The position numbers and the translations under genes are program-made. 64,000 bases of DNA from Erwinia sorbitola (lineage in GTDB: Bacteria; Pseudomonadota; Gammaproteobacteria; Enterobacterales; Enterobacteriaceae): NCBI RefSeq assembly GCF_009738185.1, contig NZ_CP046509.1:3723501-3787500 (forward strand). The letters are read 5' to 3'. A model generated the notes under the pieces. It was not told the DNA's origin, did not search any database, and worked only from the letters and a program-made list of their open reading frames with translations. Shown piece after piece: positions 36,375-45,462 of the stretch (its first letter is position 1; the number at the start of each line of letters is the position of its first letter).

Positions 36375-37820
36375 TTACTGCATCAGCAGATAAATGCTGG
36401 CATCACCACGCTGAATATTCAGCGCCAGTACTGACGGTTTGGTATCGAGGATTTTACGCAGCTCACCCAGATTAGCGATTGGCTGCTGGTTAACACCTAA
36501 AATCACATCATCTTTCTTCAAGCCAATACGCGCCGCAGCAGAGCCAGCTTTAACGTTATCGACTTTAACGCCTTTTACACCTTTCACATCATAGTTACTC
36601 AGATCGGCGCCTTCGATGCCGTTGTAGATGGTGCCGGAATCCACTTTCGCCGCACTGCTTTGCTGCAATGCCACGGTCACTTTCATCGGCTTACCATCAC
36701 GAATCAGACCCAGCTCCATTTTGGTACCTACCGGCAGCGAACCGACTTCTGCACGCAGCGCAGCAAAGCTGGAGATCGACTTGTTATTCAGCGAGACAAT
36801 CACGTCACCGGCTTTAATGCCCGCCTGAGCGGCTGAAGACTTCGGCAGCACCTGACTGACAAAAGCACCGCGCTGGGCATCAACTTTCATCGCTTTTGCC
36901 AGCTCAGAGTTCAGTTCGGTTCCCATGATACCCAGTTCGCCACGCTTCACCTGGCCGAATTCGACCATCTGCGAGGTCAGGTTTTTCACCATATTACTTG
37001 GGATGGCGAAGCCAATACCGATATTGCCACCGTCCGGAGCGAGGATTGCGGTGTTAATCCCGATCAGCTCACCATTCAGATTTACCAGCGCACCGCCGGA
37101 GTTACCACGGTTAATCGCCGCATCGGTCTGGATAAAGTTTTCGTAGTTTTCCACGTTCAGGCCGCTACGGCCCAGCGCAGAAACAATACCTGAGGTCACG
37201 GTTTCACCCAGGCCGTACGGGTTACCAATGGCAACCGTGTAGTCACCTACGCGCAGACTGTCAGAGTCAGCAATCTTAATGGCGGTCAGGTTCTTCGCAT
37301 CAATCAGCTGGATCAGCGCGATATCGGAGCGCGGGTCTTTACCGATTATTTTCGCTTCGTATTTACGACCATCACTCAGCTGAACCTGAATTTTAGTGGC
37401 GTTATCCACTACGTGGTTGTTAGTCACCACATAACCTTTAGCAGCATCAATCACCACGCCTGAACCCAGGGCGCGGAATTTCTGCTGCTGATTATCTGCC
37501 CCGCCATTGCCTCTCCCCTGCGGACCGCCATCCTGACACATTGGCGAGCCCTGGAAAGGAGATCCATCCTGGCAGAATGGCGAGTTATCACCAAAGAACT
37601 GCTGGAACTGCTGAGGCATACGTGGTGTACGCACCGTAGTGCTGCCTTCCACATTAATGCTGACAACTGAAGGCATAACCTTTTCCAGCATAGGTGCCAG
37701 GCTTGGCAGCTGCTGGGTTGTCGACGAAGACGCAGTTTCGGCTGCGGTAGCGGCTAACGGATTTAACGCCAGCCCCAGACTCAGAGCCAGTGCACTCAAT
37801 ACTAAAGTAGTTTTTTTCAT
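36375..37820 (-). CDS. degP: DegP (HtrA), periplasmic serine protease/chaperone
   Basis: Degrades or holds misfolded periplasmic and outer-membrane proteins in cage-like oligomers. 481 residues: a signal peptide (KKTTLVLSALALSLGLAL ... ATAA), a trypsin-like domain with the triad in TNNHVVDNA (His), RSDIALIQL (Asp) and RGNSGGALVN (Ser), an LA loop with a Cys pair (FCQDG, MCQDG) as in E. coli, and two PDZ domains (about 290-385 and 395-480). ATG at 37820 starts the signal peptide. A sigma-E promoter precedes it. Confidence 0.96.
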   Translation of the reverse strand: MKKTTLVLSALALSLGLALNPLAATAAETASSSTTQQLPSLAPMLEKVMPSVVSINVEGSTTVRTPRMPQQFQQFFGDNSPFCQDGSPFQGSPMCQDGGPQGRGNGGADNQQQKFRALGSGVVIDAAKGYVVTNNHVVDNATKIQVQLSDGRKYEAKIIGKDPRSDIALIQLIDAKNLTAIKIADSDSLRVGDYTVAIGNPYGLGETVTSGIVSALGRSGLNVENYENFIQTDAAINRGNSGGALVNLNGELIGINTAILAPDGGNIGIGFAIPSNMVKNLTSQMVEFGQVKRGELGIMGTELNSELAKAMKVDAQRGAFVSQVLPKSSAAQAGIKAGDVIVSLNNKSISSFAALRAEVGSLPVGTKMELGLIRDGKPMKVTVALQQSSAAKVDSGTIYNGIEGADLSNYDVKGVKGVKVDNVKAGSAAARIGLKKDDVILGVNQQPIANLGELRKILDTKPSVLALNIQRGDASIYLLMQ

Positions 37821-37873
37821 TAGTCGGATTCTCAAGTGATTCAGTGAAGTAACCATTGCTGTGGTTGTGAAGG

Positions 37874-37900
37874 TGAGATTAATTTTTTAGCGCGAAGTTC
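37874..37900 (-). promoter_or_regulatory. sigma-E promoter of degP
   Basis: On the minus strand GAACTT (37900-37895), a 16-base spacer CGCGCTAAAAAATTAA and TCTCA (37878-37874). This parallels the known E. coli degP sigma-E promoter (GAACTT, similar AT-rich spacer, TCTGA). It closes a loop with rseP in this window, whose product releases sigma-E. Confidence 0.75.
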
Positions 37901-37968
37901 ATGTTTAAATTTAAATGATAAGTAAAAATATATTGTCATTCTTTACAAATCATAACCCCCCTCCTGAC

Positions 37969-39474
37969 TTATTCCACCGCCATCAGTCGCCGGTACTCAT
38001 CCCATGCATACAGATCGGTCATCCCACTAATGTAATCCTGCAATAAACGCACGCGATAATAATATTCCCAGATAGCCTCTTCCTCTGGACTTTTATCCAA
38101 AGATTCCACTGCTTCGCTGTAGGCAAGACGGAAGCGTGTCGATAGTTTATGGAACAGGCGGGTTTCAATAGGATAGCCTTTTAAATAATCTTTTTCCGTT
38201 AATTCGCTGAACTCTTCCTGTGTTAACCGCAGCAGCGGCCGGTAGATCTCCAGCAGGCCGCTAATTACCCGATAGCCTTGTAACTCCAGCTGCTCAACTT
38301 CCGGATGATTAAATACATGACGGAAAGCGACTTTTTTGAAAATATCCAGCAGCTGACTGTGCGGGCTGCCATCTTCCAGTAACGCTTCGTTAAACTCACC
38401 GTTAAAAACCGCAGGCAGATGGTCAATAAAGCGGCTGGCCGCATGGGGAACCAATTCAGCCACAGTGTTCACACGCAGATACATGAAGAACTGATCTTCA
38501 TTGCTCAGGTTTGTCCGGCGACTGCGGGATTTATCCAGCGCGCTGGTGACCACGGTAGCGAACAGATCCTCTGTCTGATGGTCAGGCCAGAGCTGGAATA
38601 AATGTTGATACAACTGCTCAACGGTGAAGATATTTTTTTCTACTGCATCTTCTAAATCAGCTACACAGTAAGAAATATCATCAGCGGCTTCCATAATATA
38701 GGTGAGCGGGAAACGACAGTGCGGCTGAAGGTCTAATTGCTCACGCAGTCGTTCAATATATTCCTCTTCAGCCAGGTAATATCCTGGTTTTTTCATTAAA
38801 TAGCTGTGGCTGGCAGGAACAGCACCGCTATGCCAGGCAGGACGCGTGTACTTCAAAATACAGCCAACCTGTGCCCACGTGAGATTCATCTTCATCAAAG
38901 TATGCACCATGCGGATTGCCTGAGCATTACCTTCAAAGTGGGATAAGTCCTGACGAACTTTCGCCCGCAGTTCATTCAGGCCATCTTCCTGATGGTGGAG
39001 TACCGCTGGCACACAACGATCTTCGCGCCCACTCTCTGGCTGCCAGCCTGCATCCAGCTGCTGACTGAACCAGTCATTAATCGCCGCCTCGCCAAAATGA
39101 CCAAACGGTGGGTTGCCAATATCGTGCATCAGACAGGCCATCTCAACGATGCTTTCAAACGGCCCGGTTAACTGCTCCAGCCCCAGCGACGCCAGGCAAT
39201 CGGCCTCATGCAGGCGCGTAAGCACTTCTTTGGCGATATAACGCCCCACCTGTTGCACTTCCAGCGAGTGAGTCAGCCGGGTACGTACTGCGGCATTTCG
39301 CTCCAGCGGGAAGACCTGCGTTTTCTGCTGCAAGCGGCGAATAGCCGCCGAATTAATGATTCTGCCGCGATCGCTTTCAAAGATACGCAGAATTTCATGC
39401 TCATCCTTTGGCCCCTGATACGGGCGATAGCGCCGCTGCCAGTTGATTTTTTTGCGAAAGTCGATCCCGGTCAT
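37969..39474 (-). CDS. dgt: Dgt, dGTP triphosphohydrolase
   Basis: Hydrolyses dGTP to deoxyguanosine and tripolyphosphate, tuning dNTP pools and limiting some phages. 501 residues with the HD metal site: RTRLTHSLEVQQVGRYIA (His), CLMHDIGNPPFGHFGEAA (His-Asp) and YIMEAADDISYCVADLEDA (Asp). Ends YAWDEYRRLMAVE as in E. coli. Divergent from mtnN. Confidence 0.96.
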   Translation of the reverse strand: MTGIDFRKKINWQRRYRPYQGPKDEHEILRIFESDRGRIINSAAIRRLQQKTQVFPLERNAAVRTRLTHSLEVQQVGRYIAKEVLTRLHEADCLASLGLEQLTGPFESIVEMACLMHDIGNPPFGHFGEAAINDWFSQQLDAGWQPESGREDRCVPAVLHHQEDGLNELRAKVRQDLSHFEGNAQAIRMVHTLMKMNLTWAQVGCILKYTRPAWHSGAVPASHSYLMKKPGYYLAEEEYIERLREQLDLQPHCRFPLTYIMEAADDISYCVADLEDAVEKNIFTVEQLYQHLFQLWPDHQTEDLFATVVTSALDKSRSRRTNLSNEDQFFMYLRVNTVAELVPHAASRFIDHLPAVFNGEFNEALLEDGSPHSQLLDIFKKVAFRHVFNHPEVEQLELQGYRVISGLLEIYRPLLRLTQEEFSELTEKDYLKGYPIETRLFHKLSTRFRLAYSEAVESLDKSPEEEAIWEYYYRVRLLQDYISGMTDLYAWDEYRRLMAVE

Positions 39475-39588
39475 ACCTTGTTCCCTCTGGTTAACGGCGC
39501 AGTCATTCTCGCAGTGGAGTTTATGTTTGTCATGATAGACTATGCCCCGTAATGAAAGGCAAATTCCACTACTTCAGAGAGTATCCCT

Positions 39589-40287
39589 ATGAAAGCAGGC
39601 ATTATTGGCGCAATGGAACAGGAAGTGACGCTGCTGCGTGACAAAATTGAAAACCGTCAGACTCTGACTTTGGCGGGCTGTGAAATTTACACCGGCACAC
39701 TGAATGGCGTAGAGGTTGCTCTGCTGAAATCAGGTATTGGCAAGGTTTCAGCGGCGATGGGTACCACCCTGCTGCTGGAGCTGTGCAAACCTGATGTGGT
39801 GATCAACACCGGTTCAGCCGGTGGTCTGGCACCTACGCTAAAAGTTGGCGATATTGTGGTCTCTGATGAAGTGCGCTATCACGATGCCGACGTCACGGCG
39901 TTTGGCTATGAGCCTGGCCAGATGGCGGGCTGCCCGGCAGCCTTCAAAGCAGATGAGAAACTGATTACCGCTGCCGAAGAGTGCATCGGTCAGTTGAATC
40001 TGAATGCAGTTCGTGGTCTGGTCGTCAGCGGCGATGCCTTTATCAACGGTGCCGCTCCGCTGGCCCGCATTCGCAGCACCTTCCCGCAGGCGATTGCAGT
40101 TGAGATGGAAGCGACGGCAATCGGCCATGTGTGCCACCAGTTCGGCACTCCGTTTGTGGTAGTTCGCGCCATTTCTGATGTGGCGGATCAGGAGTCTCAC
40201 CTCAGCTTTGACGAGTTCCTTGTGGTCGCAGCCCGGCAATCGTCACTGATGGTAGAAACCCTGCTGGCTCATCTTTCCCGTGGCTAA
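39589..40287 (+). CDS. mtnN: MtnN (Pfs), 5'-methylthioadenosine/S-adenosylhomocysteine nucleosidase
   Basis: Cleaves MTA, SAH and 5'-deoxyadenosine, recycling SAM by-products and supplying S-ribosylhomocysteine. 232 residues: catalytic Glu in IGAMEQEVTLL, NTGSAGGLAPTLKVGDIVVS, the VEMEATAIGHVCHQF loop and catalytic Asp in RAISDVADQ. Overlaps btuF by 8 bp. Confidence 0.97.
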   Translation: MKAGIIGAMEQEVTLLRDKIENRQTLTLAGCEIYTGTLNGVEVALLKSGIGKVSAAMGTTLLLELCKPDVVINTGSAGGLAPTLKVGDIVVSDEVRYHDADVTAFGYEPGQMAGCPAAFKADEKLITAAEECIGQLNLNAVRGLVVSGDAFINGAAPLARIRSTFPQAIAVEMEATAIGHVCHQFGTPFVVVRAISDVADQESHLSFDEFLVVAARQSSLMVETLLAHLSRG

Positions 40288-41083
40288 AAGACTCTGTAGC
40301 CTGATACTGCTGTGGCTGGCCTGCGCCGCCACGGTTCAGGCTGCCCCCCGGGTAGTCACGCTGGCACCGAACCTTACTGAACTGGCCTTTGCGGCTGGTA
40401 TAACGCCGGTCGGAGTTAGCGCATACTCCGATTACCCCCCTGCCGCACAGCAGATCGAACAGGTTGCTAACTGGCAGGGGATTAACAGTGAAAAACTGCT
40501 GAGGCTGAAACCGGATGTGGTGATTGCCTGGAAAGGTGGCGCCCCGCAGCGTCAGATCGATCAGCTTCAGGCGCTGGGTATAACCGTGGTCTGGCTGGCA
40601 CCGGATTCTATTGCAGAGCTGATTTCCAGCCTGCGTCGGCTCGCAGCTTTTAGCCCGCAGCCCGCACAGGCAGAACAGGCCGCAGCGGTGCTACAACAGC
40701 AGTTTGCTGAACTGCGTCAGCGCTATCAGCACTCCACTGTCAAACGCGTCTTTCTCCAGTTTGGCCTTAAACCGCTGTTTACCGCCTCGGGAAACACGCT
40801 ACAAAATGAAGTACTACAACTGTGTGGCGGAGAGAATATCTTTGCCGATTCGCGCGTACCCTGGCCTCAGGTCAGCCGTGAGCAGGTGCTGTTACGTCAC
40901 CCCGCCGCAATAGTCACCCCCGGCGATAGCGCCCATGCGATGCAGATTGCCGCCTTCTGGCAGCCCCAGCTGAATATCCCGGTGATTGCTATCAATGATG
41001 ACTGGATTAGCCGTGCAGGCCCGCGTATGATTCTGGCCGCTCAAAAGATGTGCAGTGCTTTACACTCCTTCGGGCAACCGTAA
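40280..41083 (+). CDS. btuF: BtuF, vitamin B12-binding periplasmic protein
   Basis: Delivers cobalamin to the BtuCD importer. 267 residues with signal peptide ending ATVQA, PRVVTLAPNLTELAFAAGIT, VSAYSDYPPAA, QFGLKPLFTASG, and VCGGENIF-like LCGGENIFADSRVPWPQVS. GTG at 40280 gives an M-A-K-R start like E. coli and overlaps the mtnN stop, so translation is coupled. In E. coli yadS follows; it is absent here. Confidence 0.94.
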   Translation: MAKRLCSLILLWLACAATVQAAPRVVTLAPNLTELAFAAGITPVGVSAYSDYPPAAQQIEQVANWQGINSEKLLRLKPDVVIAWKGGAPQRQIDQLQALGITVVWLAPDSIAELISSLRRLAAFSPQPAQAEQAAAVLQQQFAELRQRYQHSTVKRVFLQFGLKPLFTASGNTLQNEVLQLCGGENIFADSRVPWPQVSREQVLLRHPAAIVTPGDSAHAMQIAAFWQPQLNIPVIAINDDWISRAGPRMILAAQKMCSALHSFGQP

Positions 41084-41171
41084 CCACAATAATCATCACC
41101 AAAGATGAGTAAAGTTTCGGCAAAAATTGCCGTTAACCTGTAGTAACGGGCGATGTTTCGTTCGTTTTTTT

Positions 41172-41194
41172 CAGGGTATCTGCCCTGTTTTTAT
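41172..41194 (+). terminator. intrinsic terminator between btuF and the small secreted protein gene
   Basis: CAGGGTA (41172-41178) and TGCCCTG (41181-41187) pair at CAGGG/CCCTG and beyond, followed by TTTTTATT. It ends 18 bases before the next ATG, so it could also attenuate that gene. Confidence 0.65.
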
Positions 41195-41211
41195 TACCAG
41201 GAATTTGCATC

Positions 41212-41469
41212 ATGAAAACCGTTTATCTGGCTCTCGGGCTGATGATGACGGGCCACGCCTTTGCCGCTTCCACCACCGGCAGCATTGGTGTGAAATTAAC
41301 CATCTACTCGCAGTGCAGCGTGGAAGGCAGTAACCTGTCTGCCACCCGGGCGCCCCCCGGCATTGCGTGTGGAAAACAACCTGAAGCGCAGCCAAAAGTG
41401 ACACAAACCGTGGTTACTCGCGATGCGGATACCGGACAGGAAAGAAGGTTAGTTACCGTCGAATGGTAA
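41212..41469 (+). CDS. small secreted protein of unknown function
   Basis: An 85-residue protein with a clear Sec signal peptide (MKTVYLALGLMMTGHAFA, cleavage before or after the next Ala) and a short mature part with two cysteines. The mature start STTGSIGVKLTIYSQCSV resembles the first strand of spore-coat-U/Csu-type pilin domains, but the protein is too short to be a whole pilin, so this is only a suggestion. A CAGGAA ribosome-binding site stands upstream. It occupies the usual place of yadS and is followed by the ERIC array. I do not recognise the gene. Confidence 0.6.
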   Translation: MKTVYLALGLMMTGHAFAASTTGSIGVKLTIYSQCSVEGSNLSATRAPPGIACGKQPEAQPKVTQTVVTRDADTGQERRLVTVEW

Positions 41470-41497
41470 GCTCTTAACAAACTGTATGAAATGATTG

Positions 41498-42085
41498 GCG
41501 CAGCTGCGGCGTCATGCGTCATGCATTATAAAGGTGATATTTACCCGAAATAATTGCCGTTGCAGCAAGGCGATAAGAGAGCGAGTCCCCGGGAGCTTAC
41601 ACTGGTAAGTGACCGGGGCGAGAGCGCGCAGCCAACGCAGCTGCGGCGTCATGCGTCATGCATTATAAAGGTAATATTTACCCGAAATAATTGCCGTTGC
41701 AGCAAGGCGATAAGAGAGCGAGTCCCCGGGAGCTTACACTGGTAAGTGACCGGGGCGAGAGCGCGCAGCCAACGCAGCTGCGGCGTCATGCGTCATGCGT
41801 CATGCGTCATGCGTCATGCACTATAAAGGTGATATTTACCCGAAATAATTGCCGTTGCAGCAAGGCGGCAAGAGAGCGAGTCCCCGGGAGCTTACACTGG
41901 TAAGTGACCGGGGCGAGAGCGCGCAGCCAACGCAGCTGCGGCGTCATAAAGGTGATATTTACCCGAAATAATTGGCGTTGCAGCAAGGCGGCAAGAGAGC
42001 GAGTCCCCGGGAGCTTACACTGGTAAGTGACCGGGGCGAGAGAGCGCAGCCAACGCAGCTGCGGCGTCAAGTATGAAGGGTAAAT
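41498..42085 (+). repeat. tandem array of four ERIC units with an internal 7-bp microsatellite
   Basis: Units counted from CAGCTGCGG are 41501-41637 (137 bp), 41638-41774 (137), 41775-41932 (158) and 41933-42055 (123), then a final tail to 42085. Each carries the ERIC core GAGTCCCCGGGAGCTTAC ... GTAAGTGACCGGGG and the GCAGCCAACGCAGCTGCGGC arm. All length differences come from GCGTCAT heptamers: three (one degenerate), three, six and one per unit. The array begins with ATTTACCC (41539) and ends with GGGTAAAT (42078-42085), which overlaps the erpA stop codon. It accounts for the whole gene-free stretch between 41470 and erpA. Confidence 0.9.
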
Positions 42086-42432
42086 CAGATGCTGAAAGAG
42101 GAGCCGCACCCACAGGTCGTCTTGGCATTCGGGTTTGTCACAATAAAGCGCGATCCTTCCAGCCCTTCGGTATAATCCACTGCGCCGCCCACCAGATATT
42201 GCAGGCTCATCGGGTCGACAACCAGCGCCACACCTGACTTCTCAATGGTCATATCACCATCGTTAATTTTATCGTCAAAGGTAAAACCATACTGGAAACC
42301 GCTACAGCCGCCACCGGTGATGTAGACGCGCAGTTTCAGATCCGGGTTATTCTCATCGGAAATCAGGTTTTTAACTTTACTGGCCGCCGCTTCAGTAAAT
42401 TGCAGGGGCAGTACTGCTACATCGTCGCTCAT
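42085..42432 (-). CDS. erpA: ErpA, A-type iron-sulfur cluster insertion protein
   Basis: Carries [4Fe-4S]/[2Fe-2S] clusters to apo-targets such as IspG/IspH and respiratory enzymes. 115 residues with the three ligand cysteines in TGGGCSGFQYGF and TTCGCGSSFSI, and LTISDENNPDL-like LISDENNPDLKLRVY. The stop codon abuts the outer end of the ERIC array, so the array forms its immediate 3' region. Confidence 0.96.
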   Translation of the reverse strand: MSDDVAVLPLQFTEAAASKVKNLISDENNPDLKLRVYITGGGCSGFQYGFTFDDKINDGDMTIEKSGVALVVDPMSLQYLVGGAVDYTEGLEGSRFIVTNPNAKTTCGCGSSFSI

Positions 42433-42527
42433 AGGTAACTCCAGTATACATACAGGCCGGTGCCTGAAAGGTCACAAATCGACCATAATTATTGTCATTA
42501 TCTAACACAGTGGGATCGCAATCAAGT

Positions 42528-43943
42528 TTAGCCTGTACCACCCTGTGCGGTGGCTGCCTGGTTATCGCGCTGCTGCTGTTTCGCTAAGGTGCGGGCCAGC
42601 AGCGAGGAATACAAGGGTTCTCCCCCCAGAAATTGGGCCAGTAGTGTGGCTCCCAGGCAGGTAATGATCATCGGCAGGATCAGCTGATAGTTATCGGTCA
42701 TTTCCAGAACCAGCACAATCCCGGTGAGCGGTGCACGGACGGAGGCGGCAAACAGCGCTCCCATTCCGGCGATAGCAAAGGTGGCGGCTTGCAGATGATA
42801 TTCCGGAAGCCAGAAAGCTGCACACAGGCCAAACGCAGTGCCCAGCAGCGTGCCAAGCGCCAGCATGGGAGCAAAAATACCTCCGGGCGCTCCGGAGCAG
42901 AAACATAACAGCGTCGTCGCCAGACGCACAATAAACAGGAAAAGCAGCATTCCGATGGAGAAATTCCCAGCTGCCGCCAGGGGGATCAGACTGGAGCCAC
43001 CCCCGGCTGCGGCCGGTAGCAGCAGGCCCAGCACACCGCACAGCCCGCCCAGCAGTGCGCCGATCAGCAGCACTTTATTGATGCGGCCACCGTGTAATCG
43101 CTGAAACAGATCCTGAATACGAAATATAAGCTGGTTAAACATCACCCCGACCACGCCAAACACCATTCCCAGCAACAGATACAGCCACAGCGTATTGACC
43201 GGTGCATCGGCCAGACGACCAATCTCGATCACTGCATGTTCACCGTTAAAAATACGGAACACCACGCTCGACATAATCACACCGACGAAAACGGCCTTGA
43301 TGGAGATCAGGCTGTAGCGGAACTGCAACCTCATCTCTTCAATAATAAACAGGATCCCGGCAAGTGGTGCATTGAATGCTGCCGCCAGCCCCGCTGCCGC
43401 ACCGGTAGCCAGCAGCGTATGACGCGCCTCGGTGCTTTTCATGCGAAAGATATCCAGCAGCATGCGACCGATATTGCCGCCCATCTGTACCGTCGGCCCT
43501 TCACGCCCCAGTACCATTCCAGCCCCCAGCGTGCCCATACCGCCGACAAACTTAACCGGGATCACCCGCCACCAGCGCACCGGGCGCAGCTCCTCCAGCG
43601 CGCCTTCAATTTCCGGAATACCTGACCCCGCAGCCTCCGATGCAAAGCGGCGTACCAGATAATAGCCGACTGTCGCCAGCAGAGCAGAGGCTATAAAGGC
43701 AAGCAAACACATGATCAGCGGATGATTTTCCAGTGTCAGCAGCTCGCGGGTTCGCAGGTCAATAATTGCGTTTACCACCTTTTCGAAAGCTACCCCGACC
43801 AGACCGGTCAGCGTTCCGGCAATCCCCGCCATCACCAGGATCAGCAGCGGGGTTTTATCACGCCTCAGCAACAGTCGCAGAAAATCGCCGCGCCGGGCAG
43901 GCACAACCTTCAGATCGTCAGTAGAGGAGGTTTGCTGATTCAT
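42528..43943 (-). CDS. clcA: ClcA, H+/Cl- exchange transporter
   Basis: Inner-membrane CLC antiporter (two chloride for one proton) supporting extreme acid resistance, which pairs logically with LdcC in this window. 471 residues, about 18 helices, with the selectivity motifs GSGIPEIEG, GREGPTVQMG (the gating glutamate), GAPGGIFAPML, and the central tyrosine in GGEPLYSSLLAR. No CBS domain, as in E. coli. Divergent from hemL. Confidence 0.96.
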   Translation of the reverse strand: MNQQTSSTDDLKVVPARRGDFLRLLLRRDKTPLLILVMAGIAGTLTGLVGVAFEKVVNAIIDLRTRELLTLENHPLIMCLLAFIASALLATVGYYLVRRFASEAAGSGIPEIEGALEELRPVRWWRVIPVKFVGGMGTLGAGMVLGREGPTVQMGGNIGRMLLDIFRMKSTEARHTLLATGAAAGLAAAFNAPLAGILFIIEEMRLQFRYSLISIKAVFVGVIMSSVVFRIFNGEHAVIEIGRLADAPVNTLWLYLLLGMVFGVVGVMFNQLIFRIQDLFQRLHGGRINKVLLIGALLGGLCGVLGLLLPAAAGGGSSLIPLAAAGNFSIGMLLFLFIVRLATTLLCFCSGAPGGIFAPMLALGTLLGTAFGLCAAFWLPEYHLQAATFAIAGMGALFAASVRAPLTGIVLVLEMTDNYQLILPMIITCLGATLLAQFLGGEPLYSSLLARTLAKQQQRDNQAATAQGGTG

Positions 43944-44047
43944 AGGCCATTCATTTCACTGTAAAGACAGGTCAATATATTACTCGTTCCCGCCATTAAT
44001 ACCCGAGCTTAAATTCTCTCTAATCGTGTCAGAGACAGTATCAGCCT

Positions 44048-44076
44048 TTGGCTGCTCCGCGAAGTTCACTTAGAAT
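44048..44076 (+). promoter_or_regulatory. candidate sigma-70 promoter of hemL
   Basis: TTGGCT (44048-44053), 17-base spacer, TAGAAT (44071-44076), 35 bases before the hemL ATG. Confidence 0.5.
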
Positions 44077-44111
44077 AGAGCGTTGTTACATGAATTATCA
44101 GGAGTGGTTCC

Positions 44112-45392
44112 ATGAGTAAGTCTGAAAATCTGTACGCCCAGGCGCAGCAGTTAATACCCGGTGGCGTTAACTCGCCGGTGCGAGCCTTTAACGGCGTTGG
44201 CGGCGTACCGCTGTTTATCGAGCGTGCTGACGGAGCATTGCTCTACGATGCGGATGGCAAAGCCTATATCGACTATGTCGGCTCCTGGGGCCCGATGGTG
44301 CTGGGCCATAATCACCCTGCTATCCGGAATGCGGTGATCGAAGCGGCCGGGCGTGGCCTGAGCTTTGGTGCCCCGACTGAGATGGAAGTAAAAATGGCGA
44401 AGCTGGTCACCGAACTGGTGCCAACGATGGATATGGTGCGCATGGTTAACTCCGGCACCGAAGCCACCATGAGCGCCATTCGCCTGGCGCGTGGTTTCAC
44501 CCACCGCGACAAAATTATCAAATTTGAAGGCTGTTACCACGGTCACGCCGACTGCCTGCTGGTAAAAGCAGGCTCCGGCGCGCTGACGCTGGGCCAGCCG
44601 AACTCACCGGGTGTCCCGGCTGATTTCGCCAAACATACTCTGACCTGCACGTTTAACGATCTGACCACGGTTCGCGCTGCCTTTGAGCAATATCCGGAAG
44701 AGATCGCCTGTATTATCGTTGAGCCGGTAGCAGGCAATATGAACTGCATTCCTCCGCAGCCGGACTTCCTGCCTGGTCTGCGTGCACTTTGCGATGAGTT
44801 TGGTGCGCTGCTGATTATCGATGAAGTGATGACCGGTTTCCGCGTGGCACTGGCGGGTGCTCAGGCTTACTACGGCGTGAAGCCGGATCTGACCTGCCTC
44901 GGCAAAATCATTGGTGGAGGTATGCCGGTGGGAGCCTTTGGTGGACGCCGCGAAGTAATGGAAGCGCTGGCGCCTGGCGGCCCGGTGTATCAGGCAGGAA
45001 CCCTGTCTGGTAACCCGATTGCGATGGCGGCGGGCTTTGCCTGCCTGACAGAAGTTGCTCGCCCTGGCACCCATGAAACCCTGACCCGTCTGACCACGCA
45101 GCTGGCCGATGGCCTGCTGGCGGCGGCAAAAGCCGAAAATATCCCGCTGGTTGTTAACCATGTTGGCGGTATGTTCGGGATATTCTTCACTGATGCAGAG
45201 AGTGTGACACGCTATGCGGATGTGACGAAATGCGACGTTGAGCGCTTTAAACGTTTCTTCCACCTGATGCTGGAGGAAGGGGTTTATCTGGCACCGTCCG
45301 CCTATGAAGCAGGCTTTATGTCGCTGGCACACAGCCCGGCAGATATTCAGCGTACCATCGATGCCGCGCAACGCAGCTTCGCGAAATTGTAA
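44112..45392 (+). CDS. hemL: HemL, glutamate-1-semialdehyde 2,1-aminomutase
   Basis: PLP enzyme forming 5-aminolevulinate in the C5 haem pathway. 426 residues: AQQLIPGGVNSPVRAFNGVG, VNSGTEATMSAIRLARG, LLIIDEVMTGFRVA, and the PLP lysine in CLGKIIGGGMPVGAFGGR near residue 265. Preceded by CAGGAGTGG. Its context next to clcA and fhu genes is as in E. coli. Confidence 0.97.
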   Translation: MSKSENLYAQAQQLIPGGVNSPVRAFNGVGGVPLFIERADGALLYDADGKAYIDYVGSWGPMVLGHNHPAIRNAVIEAAGRGLSFGAPTEMEVKMAKLVTELVPTMDMVRMVNSGTEATMSAIRLARGFTHRDKIIKFEGCYHGHADCLLVKAGSGALTLGQPNSPGVPADFAKHTLTCTFNDLTTVRAAFEQYPEEIACIIVEPVAGNMNCIPPQPDFLPGLRALCDEFGALLIIDEVMTGFRVALAGAQAYYGVKPDLTCLGKIIGGGMPVGAFGGRREVMEALAPGGPVYQAGTLSGNPIAMAAGFACLTEVARPGTHETLTRLTTQLADGLLAAAKAENIPLVVNHVGGMFGIFFTDAESVTRYADVTKCDVERFKRFFHLMLEEGVYLAPSAYEAGFMSLAHSPADIQRTIDAAQRSFAKL

Positions 45393-45435
45393 TAAGCCAG
45401 ACGGGCGGGATATCTCCCGCCACGACGGATTGTGT

Positions 45436-45462
45436 AGGGGCCAGGCATGCCTGGCCCTTTTT
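45436..45462 (+). terminator. intrinsic terminator after hemL
   Basis: AGGGGCCAGGC and GCCTGGCCCTT form a long GC stem followed by TTTTT. Its T-tract overlaps the fhuB stop codon; the opposite strand lacks a T-tract. Confidence 0.88.

Noticed and set aside
41498..42085. Possible CRISPR array because of regularly spaced repeats
   Set aside because: Units are contiguous 123-158 bp copies with no unique spacers, and they carry the ERIC core; no cas genes are nearby.
41554..42109. Several overlapping open frames with near-identical translations across 41.5-42.1 kb, on both strands
   Set aside because: They are translations of the ERIC repeat units themselves; identical peptides recur with each unit and none has a signal or domain.
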